From: JADGHX01 sp963837755
GTDB taxonomy: Bacteria > Pseudomonadota > Gammaproteobacteria > Steroidobacterales > Steroidobacteraceae
Length of the DNA: 64,000 nucleotides
Direction of reading: 5' to 3'
Assembly: GCA_963837755.1 (NCBI GenBank)
Contig: CAWIOP010000005.1
Location: forward strand, 558,001-622,000
This document shows positions 9,036 to 18,896 of the stretch, piece by piece. Each line of letters begins with the position of its first letter. Position 1 is the first letter of the stretch. A program made the translations under genes and the position numbers. The notes below the pieces were generated by a model. The model was given only the letters and a program-made list of their open reading frames with translations. It ran no database searches and was not told the DNA's origin.

Positions 9036-10252
9036 GGATCCTGGCGGTCACCACCAAAAGCCCGCTGCCACTCAACGAAGGGCGCGCGCTTCGAACCTAC
9101 AACCTGCTGCGCGAGCTCGCGAGCCGGCACGAGATCACCTTGTGCAGCTACGTGCAGAGCGAAGCGGAAGTGCGGGGCCTCGAGCAGATGCGCGAGTTCT
9201 GCGCGGACGTGCACGCCGTTCCCCTGTACCTGAATTTTCCGAAGGCCGAGCTGGCGCGCGACGTCATGCGCGATCTCGTGAGCGACGCGCCCATCCTCGC
9301 GACGAAGTACTGCCAGCCCGCCATGGTCGCTCTGCTGCGTGGGCTGATTTCGCGGCAGAAGTTCGATGTGCTTCACCTCGACATGCTGCATCTGGGGCTG
9401 CTCATGGATTGCGCCAACGGCCTGCCCACCGTGCTCGTGGAGCACAACGTGGAGAGCGCGTTGCTCGAACGGCGCATCGAGCGGGCCTCGGGGCCGATGA
9501 AGGCCTACCTGCGGCGGCAGCTCACCAAGCTCAGCCGCTTCGAAGCGCAGACCTGCAGCGCCGCGGATTGCGTGGTGTGCGTGTCGGACAACGATGCGGC
9601 CCTGCTGCGCAAGATGAGCAACAGCGTTGACACGGTCACCGTGCCGAACGCCGTCGACGTGGAGTATTTCAAGCCGTTCACATCGCAGCCGCGGCCGGGC
9701 TCGCTCATCTTCGTGGGCGGCCTCGGCTGGTTTCCAAATCTCGACGCCATCGAGTTTTTCGCGCAGGACATCCTGCCGCGGATCACGCGCGAGATTCCGG
9801 AGGTGGTTCTGACGGTCGTCGGGCAGGTGCCGGCCCCGGCCCTGCTCGAACGCTTCCGCGACTACCCGAACATCCGGTTCGCCGGCCTCGTCGATGACAT
9901 CCGGCCGTTCGCGGCGGATGCAGTCGCCTATGTCGTGCCGCTTCGCATTGGCGGAGGCACGCGGCTGAAGATTCTGGATGCGCTTTCCATGGGCAAGCCT
10001 GTGATCACCACGTCGATCGGGTGCGAAGGGCTGCGCGTGACACATGGCACCGACGTGCTCGTGGCAGACGATGCGGAGCGCTTCGCGCGCGAGACGGTGC
10101 GCGTGCTGAGCGATGCGGTGCTCGCCTCGCGCCTCGGTTCCGCCGGCCGCGAATGCGTGGTTCGCGACTACCAGTGGTCCGCGGCGGCGAAGCTCATGGA
10201 CGTGGCCTACGAGCGCGCGCGCGGGCTGGCTCACGCGACGGCGGAGGGCTGA
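9032..10252 (+). CDS. Glycosyltransferase family 4, XrtA-system type
   Basis: This 406-residue GT-B glycosyltransferase resembles the TIGR03087 PEP-CTERM-associated group. The acceptor half starts VRILAVTTKSPLPLNEG and contains VLVEHNVES. The donor half has NAVDVEYF, VGGLGWFPN, LRIGGGTRLKILDALSMGKPV and the sugar-nucleotide Glu region. The GTG start at 9032 shares four bases with the stop of the deacetylase gene. The donor sugar cannot be read from sequence. Confidence 0.84.
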   Translation: MRILAVTTKSPLPLNEGRALRTYNLLRELASRHEITLCSYVQSEAEVRGLEQMREFCADVHAVPLYLNFPKAELARDVMRDLVSDAPILATKYCQPAMVALLRGLISRQKFDVLHLDMLHLGLLMDCANGLPTVLVEHNVESALLERRIERASGPMKAYLRRQLTKLSRFEAQTCSAADCVVCVSDNDAALLRKMSNSVDTVTVPNAVDVEYFKPFTSQPRPGSLIFVGGLGWFPNLDAIEFFAQDILPRITREIPEVVLTVVGQVPAPALLERFRDYPNIRFAGLVDDIRPFAADAVAYVVPLRIGGGTRLKILDALSMGKPVITTSIGCEGLRVTHGTDVLVADDAERFARETVRVLSDAVLASRLGSAGRECVVRDYQWSAAAKLMDVAYERARGLAHATAEG

Positions 10253-10256
10253 CCCG

Positions 10257-12152
10257 ATGTGTGGTATCGCGGGCATCCTCGCACCTCCCGGCCAGAGCGT
10301 AGAGCGCTCGATCGTGGAGCGCATGTGCGAGCGGATCACCCATCGCGGCCCCGACCAGGACGGCTTCTACTTCGAGGCCAATGTCGGGCTCGGCATGCGC
10401 CGGCTCAGCATCATCGACCTGTCGTCGGGCAAGCAGCCGCTGCACAACGAGACCCGCACCGTGTGGGTCATGTTCAACGGCGAGATCTACAACTACCGCA
10501 GCCTGCGCGCCTCGCTGGAAAAGCTGGGCCACCGCTTCTACACTCACTCGGACACCGAGACCATCGTCCACCTCTATGAGGAGTATGGCGATCGCTTCGT
10601 CGAGCACCTGAATGGCATGTTCGCCATCGCGCTGTGGGACAGCGAGCGGCGGCGCCTCGTGCTCGCGCGCGACCGCATCGGCGAAAAGCAGATCTACCTG
10701 TGCTGGAAGAACGGCACGCTCGCGTTCGGCTCCGAGATCAAATGCCTTCTCGAGACCGGCATGGTCGCGAAGGACATCGACCCGCACGCTGTCGACTCCT
10801 ACCTGCGCTCGCTCTACGTGCACGCGCCGCGCACGTTCTTCCGCGACGTGCAGGAGTTGCCGCCAGCCACCCTCGCCATCGTCGAGAACGGCCAGCCGCC
10901 CCGCCTGGAGCGGTACTGGAATCTCGAGTTCGATTCGTCACTGCGCGCCAGCGAGCCCGAGCTCATCGAGATCGTGCGCGAGCAGGTTCAGCGCAGCGTG
11001 GCGAGCCGCCTCGTCGCGGACGTGCCGCTTGGCGCGCTGCTGAGCGGCGGCATCGACTCCAGCGCTGTGGTGGGCGCCATGGTGCGCGCCTCGCCCGGCC
11101 AGGTGCGCACGTTCACCATCGGCTACGGCGAAGAAGGCCGCGTCTACGACGAGCGTGATGAGGCCCGCGCGCTCGCGACAAAGCTCGGCACGGAGCATCA
11201 CGAGTTCATCGTGAAGCCGGACATCGTCGATCTCATGCCGAAGCTCGTGAGCGCGTTCGACCAGCCGTTCGCGGACTCCTCGGCGGTGGCCAACTACTAC
11301 GTCTTTCAGCAGACCCGCCAGCACGTGAAAGTGGTGCTGTCGGGGCTGGGCGGCGACGAGGTGTTCGCCGGCTACGAGCGCCACGTGGCGCTGCGGGTTC
11401 ATGAGCGCATCTCGGGTCTGCCGCACTGGGTGCGCGGCTCGGTGTTGCCGGCACTCGCGGGCCTCTTGCCCGAGCCGCGCGACGGCGGCCGCACGGTCGA
11501 TCGCATCAAGCGGTTCGCCGCGGCGGCGGCGTTGCCGCCGGCAGATGCGTATCGGCTGCTCGTTACCGCATTCAGTGTCGAGCAGCGCCGCAGCCTCTAC
11601 TCGGGCGCCATGTCGAGCGCGCTGCGTCCGGACGTGGAGGCCGCCGAGTTCGCGAGCCTGTTCAACGCTGCAGGCGACCGCGATCCGCTGAACCAGGCTC
11701 TGTACGTCGACACCATGATGTACCTGCCGGGCGACCTGCTCACGCTGACAGATCGCATGAGCATGGCGCATTCGGTGGAAGCCCGCGCGCCGCTCATCGA
11801 CCCTGATCTCGTCGAACTGCTGGCGCGAGTGCCGGCCGACGCGAAAGTGCCGGGCCGGCAGAAGAAGCACCTGCTGCGCGAGGCCGTGCGCCCGTGGCTT
11901 CCGGCCGAAGTGTTCGAGCGCAAAAAGCGCGGGTTCACCATTCCGCTCACGGTGTGGCTGCGCGGCGAGTTGCAGCCGTTCATGCGCTCGGTGCTGTCGA
12001 AGGAGCGCGTGGAGAAGACGGGCCTGTTCCGCTGGGAAGGCGTGCGCGACCTCATGGACGAGCACGTGCAACTCAAGCAGAACCATCACGCCCGGCTTTG
12101 GTCGCTGCTCATGTTCATGACGTGGCACGAGCAGTACGGCATTGGCGGCTGA
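10257..12152 (+). CDS. XrtA-system amidotransferase, asparagine-synthase family
   Basis: This 631-residue protein has an N-terminal class-II glutamine amidotransferase domain with the nucleophilic Cys2 (MCGIAG), and motifs THRGPD and FNGEIYN. A C-terminal asparagine-synthase domain has the PP-loop LSGGIDSS at about residues 261-268. Length and locus match the exosortase-A amidotransferase family. All catalytic residues needed for glutamine-dependent amidation appear present. In polysaccharide loci these enzymes probably amidate a uronic acid or a precursor; the substrate here is unknown. It starts five bases after the glycosyltransferase stop. Confidence 0.87.
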   Translation: MCGIAGILAPPGQSVERSIVERMCERITHRGPDQDGFYFEANVGLGMRRLSIIDLSSGKQPLHNETRTVWVMFNGEIYNYRSLRASLEKLGHRFYTHSDTETIVHLYEEYGDRFVEHLNGMFAIALWDSERRRLVLARDRIGEKQIYLCWKNGTLAFGSEIKCLLETGMVAKDIDPHAVDSYLRSLYVHAPRTFFRDVQELPPATLAIVENGQPPRLERYWNLEFDSSLRASEPELIEIVREQVQRSVASRLVADVPLGALLSGGIDSSAVVGAMVRASPGQVRTFTIGYGEEGRVYDERDEARALATKLGTEHHEFIVKPDIVDLMPKLVSAFDQPFADSSAVANYYVFQQTRQHVKVVLSGLGGDEVFAGYERHVALRVHERISGLPHWVRGSVLPALAGLLPEPRDGGRTVDRIKRFAAAAALPPADAYRLLVTAFSVEQRRSLYSGAMSSALRPDVEAAEFASLFNAAGDRDPLNQALYVDTMMYLPGDLLTLTDRMSMAHSVEARAPLIDPDLVELLARVPADAKVPGRQKKHLLREAVRPWLPAEVFERKKRGFTIPLTVWLRGELQPFMRSVLSKERVEKTGLFRWEGVRDLMDEHVQLKQNHHARLWSLLMFMTWHEQYGIGG

Positions 12153-12156
12153 GGCC

Positions 12157-13359
12157 ATGAGCGCTCAGAAAAAGCGGCTGGCCATCGTCGCACGGCGTGC
12201 GACATTGCCGCCGTTCAGCGGCATCGGCCTCATCATTCACAACATCACCGTGCGCCTGGCGCAGCGCTACGACGTGCAGGTTTTCCTCACGGATGACGGC
12301 GAGCCGAAGGCCCGGGTACTGAACGGCGCGCCCCTGCACGCGTGCGGCCCGAGTGGCTATGGTGACCAGGGCGCACGCGTGAAAGGCGGGCGATTCCGCA
12401 ACCAGGTCGCGCGCTACTACGGCGTGACACTGGAGCGCGAAGAGTGGCTGCGCGGCAAGCTCGACGCATTCCGCGCGGACGCCGTGCTCGGCTTCGGCTA
12501 CGACACCGCGCCGTATCTCGAAGCCGTGCGCGATCGCTACCCCACGGTGGCCGATGTCATCGACTCCGAAGTTCTCTATCTGTGGCGCCAGATCAGGCGG
12601 GGCGCCGTCTCGCTCACCACGCTCAAGCATCTGATGACCTCGATGCGGCTGGCTCGCCAGCTCGCGGCGAGCGGCGCCATCGTCACCGTCGCCGACGAAG
12701 ACAGCCGCAACATGCGATGGCTCGCGTCGCACCGGGATGTCGCCACGATCTCGAACGGTGTGGATTGCGATTTCTATGCGCCAAACGCGCAGGTTCAGGA
12801 AGTGCCGGGGCGCGTCATCTTCACGGGCAGCCTCAACTGGATGCCGAACGTGCAGGCCGTCGAGTGGTTTCTCGCCGGCTGCTGGTCGCAGATCCTCAAG
12901 GCACGGCCCGACGCCACCCTCGTCATCGTGGGCAAGAGCATGCAGCCGGCGCAGAAGCAGTCGTTCGAGCGGCACGCCAACGTCACCGCGCTCGGGTTCG
13001 TCGACGACGTTCGCGAGCACGTGCTCGCCGCGCAGGTGTCGATCGCGCCGATGATTTCCGGTTCGGGCATCAAGAACAAGATTCTGGAAGCCTGGTCGAT
13101 GGGACGCGCCGTGGTGGCCACCACAACCGCTTCACGAGGTCTCGATGGCAGCCCGGATTCGCTGCGGGTAGCCGACGACCATGCGGGCTTTGCGGGCGCC
13201 GTGATTGGCCTGCTGGGCGATGCGGCTTTGCGCACGCGCCTCGGCGAGAACGGCCGGCAAATCGCCGTGAGCCGTTATTCGTGGGATGCCGCGGCCGACG
13301 CTTTCGCCGCGGTGGTGGAGCGCGCTTACAGCGCGCACAGCTCCAGAATGCGTTCGTGA
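12157..13359 (+). CDS. Glycosyltransferase family 4
   Basis: This 400-residue GT-B glycosyltransferase is the last gene of the left plus-strand operon, starting five bases after the amidotransferase gene. The donor half shows ISNGVDCDFY, FTGSLNWMPN, LGFVDDV and SGSGIKNKILEAWSMG. It resembles the other GT4 at 9032 in layout. Its final 34 bases overlap, tail to tail, the end of the glycosyltransferase gene on the other strand. Confidence 0.83.
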   Translation: MSAQKKRLAIVARRATLPPFSGIGLIIHNITVRLAQRYDVQVFLTDDGEPKARVLNGAPLHACGPSGYGDQGARVKGGRFRNQVARYYGVTLEREEWLRGKLDAFRADAVLGFGYDTAPYLEAVRDRYPTVADVIDSEVLYLWRQIRRGAVSLTTLKHLMTSMRLARQLAASGAIVTVADEDSRNMRWLASHRDVATISNGVDCDFYAPNAQVQEVPGRVIFTGSLNWMPNVQAVEWFLAGCWSQILKARPDATLVIVGKSMQPAQKQSFERHANVTALGFVDDVREHVLAAQVSIAPMISGSGIKNKILEAWSMGRAVVATTTASRGLDGSPDSLRVADDHAGFAGAVIGLLGDAALRTRLGENGRQIAVSRYSWDAAADAFAAVVERAYSAHSSRMRS

Positions 13360-14510
13360 CAACGGGCGAGATCGAAATCCTGCCGGATCCGTCCTAGCGC
13401 GGCGCTACGCATTGCCGCCAGCCTGGCGCGTTCGAGCGACAGCACCGAGCCCATGGCGGCGCTCAGCGCATGAGGATCGCTTGCGGGCACCACCCAACCG
13501 ACTTCCGGAGTGCTCACCACCTCCGGCATGCCGCCGATGCGCGTGACGATGGGCACGCACTCCGTAGCCATTCCTTCGAGCAGCGCGAGCGGCAACCCTT
13601 CGTTCGCGCTCGAGAACAGAATGACGTCGAAGCCCGAGAGTACCGCGGTGGGCTCGCTCACGAAGCCGACGAAATGAACGCTGGCCTCCAAGCCGAGCTC
13701 CCGCGTCAGGCTGCGCAGCGCCTGCTCTTCGGCGCCTTCGCCTGCGATGACCAGCCGCACCTTGTCCAGCGAGCGCTCGCGGCCGAGCAGATGGAGCGCG
13801 CGGATGGCGACGTCCACTGCCTTCTGGGTGCTCAGGCGCACGAGCATGCCGAACACGAACGCGTCCGGCGGGATGTCGTGCTGCTGCCGAAACTGCGCGC
13901 CGCGCGACTCGCTGCGCTGGTACTGCTGCCATGGCACGCCGTTGCGCACCACCACGATCTTGTCGGCTGGCTGGCGCCAGTCGTTGACGAGGCGATCCCG
14001 CACGCCCTGGCTGACCGTGACGATGTAGTCCGCGCATTTCGCGCATGCCTTGCGATAACGACGTTCGCGATAGCGCCAAAGACCGAGGCCGGGGAAGATG
14101 CCGAGCCACTTGCGCGAGCCGGGCGCGCTCCAGGCGGGCGCTTCCAGGTGCTCGATGAACACCACGCGCTTGAAGCGCCGTCGGCACTCCCGCAGGAACG
14201 GCAGCTGCCCGGAGGCGAAGACGCCTTTCGGGAAGATGAGCGTGTCGCTGCGGATGGACTCGAGTTGCCTGCGCCAGTTCGCGGCCGCTTCGGGACGGTT
14301 GTCGAGGATGCCGCCGAGGTCTGTGCGGTAAAGTTTCACGCGCGGCGTGATGCCCTTGCGATCCAGCAGCGGCTCAAGCGTGTTCTTGCCATTCGACACG
14401 ATCTCGACCGTGTGGCCGCGCGCCAGCAGCGTTTCGATCAGTCCGACGGTGTGGACCTCCATGCCGCCGAACGATTTGTTCTCATAGATGATGCAGATGG
14501 AGCCGGCCAT
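13326..14510 (-). CDS. Glycosyltransferase family 4 (last gene of the leftward operon)
   Basis: This 394-residue GT-B enzyme starts MAGSICIIYENKSFGGMEVHT and carries VVVRNGVPW, LVRLSTQKAVDVAI, GEGAEEQALRSL and the donor-site SSANEGLPLALLEGMA. I preferred the ATG at 14510, which gives a normal GT4 N-terminus. An upstream in-frame ATG at 14567 would overlap the preceding gene and add 19 disordered residues. It is the last gene of the minus-strand ABC-exporter operon, and its 3' end runs 34 bases into the convergent glycosyltransferase gene. Confidence 0.83.
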   Translation of the reverse strand: MAGSICIIYENKSFGGMEVHTVGLIETLLARGHTVEIVSNGKNTLEPLLDRKGITPRVKLYRTDLGGILDNRPEAAANWRRQLESIRSDTLIFPKGVFASGQLPFLRECRRRFKRVVFIEHLEAPAWSAPGSRKWLGIFPGLGLWRYRERRYRKACAKCADYIVTVSQGVRDRLVNDWRQPADKIVVVRNGVPWQQYQRSESRGAQFRQQHDIPPDAFVFGMLVRLSTQKAVDVAIRALHLLGRERSLDKVRLVIAGEGAEEQALRSLTRELGLEASVHFVGFVSEPTAVLSGFDVILFSSANEGLPLALLEGMATECVPIVTRIGGMPEVVSTPEVGWVVPASDPHALSAAMGSVLSLERARLAAMRSAALGRIRQDFDLARCHERILELCAL

Positions 14511-14532
14511 TCGACTGAAAACCCCGCCTTTC

Positions 14533-15604
14533 TCAGGCCGCGCCGGCGCCGGGCCACCAGCCGACACGCTTGTTCGGCTGCACCGGGGTGGGCCGGTTCG
14601 AGGCCATCGAGCTCATCGCGGGCGGGCCGCGTAAGGCATCCAGCACCGGGCGCACGAGGCCCCACACGCGCATGCCGAGCACGCGCTTGATGCGGAAGCG
14701 GTCGTAGAGCGGCGATGTGCGCAGCTCGGGACAGATCTCGTCAGCAAGGGCGTGGCACTCGACCCACGACTTGTCGCCACGGTCGAAGAGGTCGCTGCCG
14801 ATCCAGAACGCCTGCTCGGCAAGCCGACGGCGCATGGACTTCTCCCACCCGGCGCTCTCTGCCGTGCGGGGGCCAAGCTTGTCGAGCACGTCCGAGCAGG
14901 TCTTGAGCTGCTCGTGGGTGTCGCCGCTCACGCGCGCGAAGTAGAAGTTGCTCATGTTCGCGTTGTGCATGCGGTAATACGCCTGCACGGAGCGCAGAGC
15001 CGCCACGGGCGCATGGGCGGCGAAGCGCATCCACATTTCCATATCGCCGGCGTGGGGCAGGTCGGCGCGATAGCCACCGAGCGCCTGCTGCACTTTCGTG
15101 CGTGTCACGGCGGTTGGAGTGGGAACAGGGTTGCCGCGCTCGAAGCAGCGCTTCAGGAACTGGGCGCTGGAGAGAATCTGGTAGTCGTCGGAACTCGCGT
15201 CGACGGGCTGCTCGAGCTTGCTGTCGTCCGTAAAGATGAGCGCCGTGCCATAGGCGAGCGCCACTTCAGGGTGTTCGTCCATCACGCGCGTTGCCCGGCC
15301 GAGCGCTCCCGGCGCCAGCACGTCGTCCGCGGAAAGCAGCAGGCAATACTCCGCAGAGGCCCAGCCGAGCAGGCCTTCGTTGTACGTGGCGATGTGCCCT
15401 TTGTTCACTTCGTGACGCCGGAACTCGACGCGCGAATCCGCAGCCGCGAGCTTGCGGCCGACGGCTTCGCTGTCATCCTTCGACGTGTCGTCGATGATGA
15501 GCACGCGGACATCGACGCCCAGGTTGGTCGAGCACGCTGCCGACACAGCGTTCCAGAAACCGCGCGTAGTTGTAGCACGGTATGACCACATCGACGGCGC
15601 TCAC
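14533..15604 (-). CDS. Glycosyltransferase family 2 (one apparent frameshift)
   Basis: This GT-A family enzyme begins at a GTG (15604) inside the Wzt stop (GTGA overlap): SAVDVVIPCYNYARFLERCVGSVL. It then continues in the next frame with VRVLIIDDTSKDDS and the metal-binding SADDV. One extra base near 15520, in a run of C on the plus strand, explains the break. Removing it gives 1071 bases, exactly 357 codons. The DxD-type acid pair and N-terminal nucleotide-binding fold are intact after correction. The remaining 280 residues are in one clean frame, so I do not call it a pseudogene. Confidence 0.75.
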
Positions 15605-16873
15605 GACTGCGCTTCCTGCTCGAGCGGCGCTGGAAGCGGCTCGCGAGTCTGTTCCCAGCGCCACTGGGCCGGCTCGTGGAACACGCCGAAATGCATGTCG
15701 TACAGGTGATGGCGGACGTGGAACGTTCCGCCCACCTGCGCGCACAGAAGCTTCTGGAAGCCCTTTTCACGCACGAAAACGGAAACCGTATAGGTCTCGG
15801 AGATGAGCTTCAGCGGCGGGATCTTCAGCTCCACGACACCACGCCCGTCCACTTCGCGGAACGTGACTTCGTCGGCCTCGTTGCTGAAGTTGCAGCAGGC
15901 GACGCCGTCGGAGCGGATCATCGCTACGATGAAGTTCGGCTCCTGAACGGGCCCGCGCGTCTCGTAGCCCAGCCGCACGGTCATCGGCTCGCCGAAGTCG
16001 AACACGGTGCGGCGCGCGCCGCTCGCGTCGAGCAGCGCCACCTCGGTGAGGCGGATGGGCCACTGGCTCGGGTCGTCACGCACCCAGGGCACCGCACTGA
16101 GCGGGGAATCCTGCTCATAGAGCGCGATACCGCCCTCGGTGGGGCCGTCGTAGACGATCTTGCCCTGCTTGAGGTAGATCACGCGCTCGCACATGGTCTT
16201 GATGCTGAACATGTTGTGCGAGACGAACAGGATCGTGGCGTCCTTGCTGCTGCAGCTCCTTCGCGAACTCCATGCACTTGCGCTGGAAGGTGAGGTCGCC
16301 CACCGCCAGCACTTCGTCGAGCAGCAGGATCTCGGGCTCGAGGTGCGCGGCCACGGCGAAGGCGAGGCGCACGTACATGCCGCTGGAGTAGCGCTTCACC
16401 GGCGTGTCGATGAACTCGCTCGATCTCGGAGAAATCGACGATGGCGTCGAACTTGCGGCGCACCTCGTCGCTTGCTCATGCCGAGGATGGAGCCGTAGAG
16501 GAACACGTTCTCGCGGCCGGTCAGCTCGCGGTGAAAGCCGGTGCCGACTTCGAGCAGGGCGCCGACGCGGCCGTCGATGCGCGCGCGGCCTGTCGGTCGG
16601 CGTCGACGATGCGCGAGAGGATCTTGAGCAGCGTGCTCTTGCCCGCGCCGTTGAGGCCGATGATGCCGACGTTCTCGCCGTGCCGGATGTCGAACGACGC
16701 GTCCTTCAGCGCCCAGAACGTCTTCGTCGCGGCGTGCGAGCCGGACGCGGCGGAAGAACGCGCCCAGCTTGTCCACAAGCAGGTCGCGCAGCGAATTGTG
16801 GCGATGGCGCGCGACGCCGCAGCTGATAGCGCTTGCCGAGACCCTCGGCGCGAATGGCGATGTCCTGGCTCAT
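15601..16873 (-). CDS. wzt: ABC transporter ATP-binding protein with C-terminal Wzt domain (frameshifted)
   Basis: This is the ATPase of an ABC O-antigen/polysaccharide exporter. Pieced together over three frames it reads MSQDIAIRAEGLGKRYQL, Walker A GLNGAGKST, GRVGALLEVGTGFHRELTG, the signature region KRYSSGMYVRLAFAVA, Walker B ILLLDEVLAVGD and switch TILFVSHN. A clean C-terminal domain of about 165 residues (PIRLTEVALLDASG to the end) resembles the Wzt carbohydrate-binding domain. Seven apparent +1 insertions (near 16250, 16413, 16473, 16602, 16608, 16745, 16810) break the frame, and removing them leaves 421 codons plus stop. Its ATG overlaps the Wzm stop (ATGA). The substrate-binding domain suggests recognition of a modified chain end. 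Confidence 0.82.
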
Positions 16874-17746
16874 ATCACGTCCGCGAACGAGCGCTCCATG
16901 CTGCTTGAAGAAGATGAGGCCGCCACCGAGCAGCACGAGAATGACGGCGAGGCTCACGCCCATGGCGTGCAGGTCGGGGCTCTGCTTGCCGAGCAGCGCC
17001 CAGCGGAAGCCTTCGATCACGCCGACCATCGGGTTCAGGCTGTAGAGCATCCGCCACTTCTCCGGGACCATGCTCAGCGGATACACGATCGGCGAGGCAT
17101 ACATCCAGACCTGCAGCATGAACGGCAGCGTGTGCTTGATGTCGCGGAAGCGCACGTTGATGCGGCCCGAGCCACAGGCCGATCGGCCAGCGCCATGCAC
17201 GACGATGAACATCAGCAGCGGAATCACCGCCAGAATGTTGCAGCCCCGGCCAGATGCCGTAGCCACGCCATCATGATCAGCAGCACGACGAATGCGATGG
17301 CGAAGTCGACCAGCGGCGCGATGACCATGGCGAGCGGGATGATCAGCCGCGGGAAGTAGACCTTGCGGACCAGCTCGGAGTCGTTGACCGAGGCCCACCG
17401 AGCTGCGGCGCACGGACTTCGGCGAAATAGGTCCACGGCAGCACGCCGGCGAACGCGAAAATCGGATAGGGAATGCCGTCCGACGGCATGCTGCGCGAAG
17501 TGGCCGAATACGATGCGTGAAGATGATCACGGCGAACACCGGCTGCACGATCGCCCAGGCGGCGCCGAGCGCCGCCTGCTTGTAGAGCACCTTGCAGGTC
17601 GCGCCAGATCAGGTACGTACAGCAGCTCGCGATAATCGCCAGACCTCGCCGAGCTCGAGGTCGAAAGGCCACGGCCCGGGCGGAGCTCGACCACGCGACG
17701 GCTGCCGTGCGCGACCGGCCCCGCGGTGGCGACTCGCCGCGCTCAT
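16870..17746 (-). CDS. wzm: ABC-2 type polysaccharide export permease (frameshifted)
   Basis: This is the membrane half of the exporter. Fragments in different frames join to the family sequence: PFDLELGEVWR, then LYKQAALGAAWAIVQPVFAVIIF, YPIFAFAGVLPWTYFAE, NDSELVRKVYFPRLIIPLAMV, MLQVWMYASPIVYPLSMVP and LLGKQSPDLHAMGVSLAVIL. These make about six membrane segments. The ATG at 17746 overlaps the aminotransferase stop, and the restored TGA at 16870-16872 overlaps the Wzt ATG. Several single-base indels interrupt it. One extra G in the last codons hides the stop, so without correction the frame runs into Wzt. Confidence 0.8.
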
Positions 17747-18896
17747 CGCTTCCGGCACGCGGCGCTCAGCGAGTCCGCGACTTTCTGCAGGTCGTCCTGC
17801 GTCATCTGCGGGATAGAGCGGCAGGATGATGCGTGCGGTCCTGCGCTGCCTCGGAATGCGGCAGCGAATGGCGCTGCGTCTGGTCGCGATAGGCCGGCTC
17901 GCGATGGCTGCACATGATGCCGCGGCGCGTGGCGATGCCGGCGTCGAGCATCTGCCTGCATGACCCCGCGCTGGTCGCAGTGCGTCGGGCAGGCGCACGC
18001 TGTAGCTCTGCCAGTTGCTGCGCGCCCACGCCGGCTCCTGCGGCAGCGCGAGGCCCGGGATCGTCGGCGAGCAGCTCGCGGTAGCGGTCGGCGAGCGCGC
18101 GGCGCGTCGCCGACGATCTCCGGCAGGCGCTTCAGCTGCTCGCGGCCGACCGCGGCCTGGATGTCGGTCATGCGGTAGTTGTAGCCGACGCATCGGGTAC
18201 GACTCGAAGATCACCTGCGCGGAGCCGTGGCGCACCGTGTCGGGCACGCTCATCCGTGCTGGCGCAGCAGCCGGAACTTGCGCGTCCCACTCGGCGTTCG
18301 CGCGTGGTCAGCATGCCGCCGTCGCCGGTGCTCATGACCTTGCGCGGGTGGAACGAGAAGCAGGCGATGTCGCCGTGCGGCCTGCCGATCTTCTCCCACT
18401 CGCCCTCCCACAGGATCTCGCTGCCGATGGCGCAGGCGGCGTCCTCGATCACCGGCAGTCCGTGCTGCCGCGCGATCGGCGACGATGCGCGGCGAGATCG
18501 CACGGCATGCCGATCTGGTGCACGCACAGGATCGCCTTCGTGCGCGGCGTGATGGCCGCCTCGATGCAGCGCCGGGTCCATGTTGAACGTCGTCGGGTCG
18601 ATGTCGACGAACACCGGCTCGGCGCCGCAGTAGCGGATGGCGTTGGCCGTCGCGATGTACGAGTGGCTGACGGTGATGACTTCGTCGCCCGGCCCCACGC
18701 CGACCGCGAGCAGCGCGAGGTGCAGCGCCGTCGTGCAGTTCGACACGGCGCAGGCGTGCGGCGCGCCGACGTACGCCGCGAACTCCTTCTCGAACGCGGC
18801 GACCTCGGGTCCCTGCGTGATCCAGCCGCTCAGGATGACGCGCCGGGCCGCGTCGGCCTCGCGCTCGTCCATGACGGGCTTGATGATCGGGATCAT
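17743..18896 (-). CDS. DegT/DnrJ/EryC1 family sugar aminotransferase (frameshifted)
   Basis: This PLP-dependent nucleotide-sugar aminotransferase begins MIPIIKPVMDEREADAARR. It continues with SGWITQGPEVAAFE, CTTALHLALLAVGVGPGDEV and VFVDIDPTTFNMDP, and has the PLP-lysine segment CFSFHPRKVMSTGDGG. The C-terminal part includes MTDIQAAVGREQLKRLPE and ends SLSAACRKR. Five or more frame changes interrupt it. The start overlaps the epimerase stop and the stop overlaps the Wzm start. The family converts keto-sugars to amino-sugars. The product here is not determined; a 4-amino-4,6-dideoxy sugar is a common outcome for this SGW..QG subgroup. Confidence 0.78.

Noticed and set aside
16706..17590. Apparent fusion of the Wzm C-terminus to the Wzt N-terminus in one frame
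   Set aside because: One inserted G near 16905 hides the Wzm stop; removing it restores an ATGA overlap between two normal genes.
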